Origin: JBEIQE01 sp040376705
GTDB lineage: Bacteria > Pseudomonadota > Alphaproteobacteria > UBA2400
Direction: 5' to 3'
DNA: 63,014 bases
NCBI GenBank assembly: GCA_040376705.1
Contig: JBEIQE010000013.1
Location: 1-63,014, forward strand
Positions within the stretch are counted from its first letter, which is position 1. Each line of letters opens with the position of its first letter. Positions 59,954 to 63,014 of the stretch are shown here, one piece after another. The notes under the pieces were generated by a model. It saw only the letters and a program-made list of their open reading frames with translations. It was not told the DNA's origin and searched no databases. Both the position numbers and the translations under genes were made by a program.

Positions 59954-62900
59954 TTATTCGGCTGCCTTGCGGCCACCGGATGAACCCTTGAGGGCCTGCT
60001 CAACCTGCAGCTTGATGGCGCGGTCGACCAGTTCGGCCACCATGTCGTCCACAACCTTGCCCTTGGCGGCATTCTCGGTCTCACCCTTTTCGTTGGCCAA
60101 AGCCACACGACGGTTGATCTCGGTACGGGCCGAACCACCGGGGAAGTTGATGGCGAGTGTCTGACGTGCGCGCTGGGCACCCAGACGGGCGTAAAGGCGG
60201 GTACGGATCACCACGTCTTCGGCAGAGGTCGAGAGGGCCCACAGCTCAACCGGTCCTAGCGTGTTGATGAGGTGCTGCTCGTAGCGCCCTTCAACCGTGG
60301 AGAGGATGAGCAGACATGGCGCACCACCGGCACGCGGACCGGTCAGCTTGCCCTTGATCACGCCCTTGGCGGTCTCGGTCAGACCGAAGCGGTCAACTGC
60401 CTTCTGTACGGCGTTTTCCGAAACCGTAGAGCCGAGAATCCAGACGCCGGTGGCTAAATCGACCATGGCGTCGTCAAAGTCCTCGATGAGCTGTGAGGCG
60501 AGAACGATTTGCACGCCCCACTTACGGCCTTCGCGTACGTCACGCACAATCTGCGAACGCACGGCGGTCGATTTACTCGTACGATGGAATTCGTCGTAGC
60601 TGATGCGCTTGGGGCTCTCGCGAATGTCGACGATACGCTTCTCGTGGTAACGGCGATACTTCTCGGGGATGGTACGCAGCGAATCTTCGCCCATCCACCA
60701 GGCACGCACCAGCGTATGACGCGCCAACATGTACATGATAGCGGTCTGGCGATCGGCGGTTTCGTCGCCCTGCGGGGCCACGTCCATGAGATCGAGGGCG
60801 CAGATACGTGCACCAGCCGTATCGAACCGCGTGATGCCCGACAAGATCGGGAACTCGCGGATGGCCGAAGCAATCATACGCTCGAAAGCGTTGATAACCG
60901 ATTCGGTCGAAGCGCTGAGCTTGGTTTCTTCCAGCAGCGCGCGGATCTGCGGGCGGCGTGAGGCGGTAACCGTATCGGTCATGGTCGGTACCGCATGGCG
61001 CTGGGCGAGGCCAGCTTCATGGATGAGGCCAAGCTCGAACAGGGCATCGACTACGTCCCACCAGTAAGGCTCTTTGGGCAGGTGGATGTTGTAGGAGCGG
61101 ATGGCTTCGTCAACTTCATGGTCGAGATGCGGCAGGTAGTTGCGCGGCTCCGAGCCCGACTGCTTTTCATCGCGCCACTTGTACATTTCGTCCACAGTGA
61201 AGCCGATGAGCTGCGGAATACCGTCATACGGGCGTTCCTGACCCGCAGGGGTACACAGCAGGGTCAGCAGTTCGCACAGGTACGAGCGTTCATCCGGCAG
61301 CGGATAGCGGCAACCCATTTGTGTATCAAACGGGTTGATCGCGTATTCAGCGGTCATGCGCAGGCGGTAATGCGCGGCTTCATAGCGGCGCTCCGGCGGC
61401 AAGCTGTCACGGATCAGCGAGATCAAGCCCGAAGACGAGGGGCCGATGTCGATAATTGCAATGAACGGCAGACGCGAAATACCAGCCGCCAGCGCAGTGC
61501 CAAGGCACAGCGCGTTGAGCAGAACCGATTTACCGGCACCTGGCTGCGCGAAGATCAGGTCAAACCATGTAGTGGTCATGGTACTACCGGTCTGATACGG
61601 CCAGACACGGCCTTCAGGCGTACGCAGCAGAATGGCGCCATAGTCGAACGGCGAAGACGCGGGCTGCCATGGCAGCAGCTTCAGCACCTCGGTGAGCGGG
61701 GCGATGCCCGGCTGCGCGGTTGAGGCGCAGGCAATACCAAGAGCTGATGACATGATGCCTTCAACCGGATCGCCCATCAGCTGCGAAACCTGACACTGGC
61801 CCCAGCCTTCGAGAGCCTGCATAACGATAGCGGCTTGTTCGTCGATCTTGTCTTCGGGCAGGTCGGCACTGCACCAGGTGGCTGCCGAGACGCGCAAACG
61901 CACCACCGGTTCGGCCTTGGCGAGTGTATCGAGCGCCTGCAGCGAGTTCTTGATCATGATGTTTTCGGCAGCGGTAAAACCGATAACCGAGGTGAGGAAG
62001 CGGCGCAGGCTGGCGCCGCTGGTGCCGCCGCTCTCGATCAGGAACGAGATACGGAAGGCCAGATCATACTCTGACAGACGCTTGAGCAGGCGCGAGAACT
62101 CGGTTGGCTCCGAGGGACCCAGCACCATATCGATCGGGCTCCAGATCAGATTGCCGATGCGGATACGGGTTTGGGTAATAACGGTTGCATCTTCATTGCA
62201 CAGCTGGCGCGCCAATGGCGGCCAGAGTACATCCGAGTAGTCCTTGCGTGAGCGGGGCTCGCGCGCCGGAATAGGATCGCCCGGCAAACAGGCACGCCAC
62301 TGGCGAGCGGGGTGAGCTGGCGAAAGGCTGCTGCGAATAGCCTGCAGCGCTACATGTACTTCGATCACGCGGGCACGAATACCAAGGTCGTCAAACGCGG
62401 TTTTAACCGAGCCTACAAAGCTGCGATGGCGTGTACGCAGCGAGTTCATAGCCGCAAAGGGGAACTGCGCGTCATTGGCTTTCACCCACTTGATGCTCTT
62501 CTTCTCTTTCACTTCGCGCTGAATATCGCTCTTGGTCAGTGCGGTCGGGCGGGTCCAGACCACCACATAACATTCTTCCCACGCCAGATACTTGGAGAGA
62601 TGGCGGGCGCGCTCATCGAACAGATCCTGCAGATCGAGGCCGATGTTGGAGGCTGCCGAGCGGTTGGGGCGCATAATGGTATCGAGCTCGGTTCTGATGC
62701 GCTGTGGGTCGCGCATGAAGTAGAACTGCAGCGCATAACCCGGGCGGTCGAGGCGCGAGCCGATCTTGATCTTGGCCTGCTCGATGATGTTGCGGAATTC
62801 CTCATCGCCCACCAGGCGCTTGGCACCGTCCACGCGCACGAGGGTAACCATGGAGCCGTCGGAGGCAACCAGAGTCGTTTCGTCGTCTGCCGTCTCCAGT

Positions 62901-62974
62901 TTAATGAAGGTTTCCAGAGGCTGGCGCAGGGCCGAATAGACGGAGGCGAAAAAGTCGTTAAAGAAACGGATCAT
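59954..62974 (-). CDS. icmB: IcmB/DotO-like type IVB secretion ATPase
   Basis: 1006 aa, full length. N-terminus FNDFFASVYSALRQPLETF and the R-rich middle resemble IcmB/DotO/TraU. Walker A is FAQPGAGKSVLLNAL (~474-488) and Walker B RISYDEFHRTSK (~790-800), followed by GVQIVLASQLIEDFDDAMV. It is the VirB4-like ATPase anchoring the cytoplasmic complex of the Dot/Icm machine. It converges on the pil operon; the ATG is 40 bp from the window edge, so its promoter and upstream genes lie outside. Confidence 0.92.
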   Translation of the reverse strand: MIRFFNDFFASVYSALRQPLETFIKLETADDETTLVASDGSMVTLVRVDGAKRLVGDEEFRNIIEQAKIKIGSRLDRPGYALQFYFMRDPQRIRTELDTIMRPNRSAASNIGLDLQDLFDERARHLSKYLAWEECYVVVWTRPTALTKSDIQREVKEKKSIKWVKANDAQFPFAAMNSLRTRHRSFVGSVKTAFDDLGIRARVIEVHVALQAIRSSLSPAHPARQWRACLPGDPIPAREPRSRKDYSDVLWPPLARQLCNEDATVITQTRIRIGNLIWSPIDMVLGPSEPTEFSRLLKRLSEYDLAFRISFLIESGGTSGASLRRFLTSVIGFTAAENIMIKNSLQALDTLAKAEPVVRLRVSAATWCSADLPEDKIDEQAAIVMQALEGWGQCQVSQLMGDPVEGIMSSALGIACASTAQPGIAPLTEVLKLLPWQPASSPFDYGAILLRTPEGRVWPYQTGSTMTTTWFDLIFAQPGAGKSVLLNALCLGTALAAGISRLPFIAIIDIGPSSSGLISLIRDSLPPERRYEAAHYRLRMTAEYAINPFDTQMGCRYPLPDERSYLCELLTLLCTPAGQERPYDGIPQLIGFTVDEMYKWRDEKQSGSEPRNYLPHLDHEVDEAIRSYNIHLPKEPYWWDVVDALFELGLIHEAGLAQRHAVPTMTDTVTASRRPQIRALLEETKLSASTESVINAFERMIASAIREFPILSGITRFDTAGARICALDLMDVAPQGDETADRQTAIMYMLARHTLVRAWWMGEDSLRTIPEKYRRYHEKRIVDIRESPKRISYDEFHRTSKSTAVRSQIVRDVREGRKWGVQIVLASQLIEDFDDAMVDLATGVWILGSTVSENAVQKAVDRFGLTETAKGVIKGKLTGPRAGGAPCLLILSTVEGRYEQHLINTLGPVELWALSTSAEDVVIRTRLYARLGAQRARQTLAINFPGGSARTEINRRVALANEKGETENAAKGKVVDDMVAELVDRAIKLQVEQALKGSSGGRKAAE

Positions 62975-63014
62975 GGTCGGCGTGTATACCCCTCACAAAG
63001 TGCCCCAGCATACC

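Noticed and set aside
1..63014. CRISPR array, insertion sequence, integrase or prophage
   Set aside because: No regularly spaced repeats, transposase motifs or phage structural genes were seen on either strand.

Overview
The window is a bacterial chromosome segment, most likely from an alphaproteobacterium. The evidence is a circularly permuted two-piece tmRNA gene, an rpsU-COQ9 pair, an alphaproteobacterial-type SspB, a heparinase-like gene coupled to rpe, and the general gene content. I cannot resolve the order or genus from sequence alone. No rRNA, CRISPR array, insertion sequence, transposase or prophage was seen.

Layout. (1) 1-2.0 kb: the 3' part of a PilV-like minor pilin/tip adhesin carrying a YadA-like repeat zone and a C-terminal DUF1554 lectin-like domain. 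(2) 2.0-6.3 kb: an earP-efp pair for arginine-rhamnosylated EF-P, heparinase-like/rpe and tRNA-Arg(CCG). (3) 6.3-17.2 kb: small envelope proteins, a multicopper oxidase, an MBOAT/SGNH acylation pair, pheST, rplT, rpmI, rpsU and COQ9. (4) 17.3-31.2 kb: Zur-like regulator, PH-domain protein, SspB, tmRNA, thyA-folA, FAS1, EttA, deoxynucleoside kinase, MscL, MlaC and MlaA. (5) 31.4-38.1 kb: methionine/one-carbon genes (metF, metH) with a BPL_N-like protein and a TauE/SafE permease. (6) 38.1-41.3 kb: a tandem cluster of small exported proteins, six of which share a four-cysteine C-terminal domain. (7) 42.6-45.7 kb: uvrD and a phytase-like esterase. (8) 45.8-63.0 kb: a secretion/pilus island. It runs dotD-dotC-dotB-icmT, in the same order as traH-I-J-K of IncI1 plasmids, then a complete-looking R64-type thin-pilus operon (pilL-N-O-P-Q-R, two pilS, pilM and a PilT-like ATPase), and finally a convergent icmB/dotO.

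How they fit together. The most striking system is the combination of a Dot/Icm (type IVB, I-type) secretion apparatus with an R64-like type IVb pilus on a chromosome. A separate PilV-like adhesin lies about 43 kb away and ends in a lectin-like domain. In R64 the thin pilus attaches donor to recipient and the I-type T4BSS delivers DNA. Here an attachment/delivery system aimed at other cells or a host is a reasonable inference. Only part of the Dot/Icm set is in the window (DotD, DotC, DotB, IcmT, DotO); DotA, DotG, DotH, DotL and others would have to lie elsewhere. The 18-bp palindrome and the ACAAC-N3-TTGTC motif in front of the dot and pil operons are candidate shared control sites.

Protein families were assigned by reading the translations and recalling family motifs; no database search was run. 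Start codons were adjusted where a Shine-Dalgarno sequence, an overlap with the previous gene, or the family's usual N-terminus indicated it.
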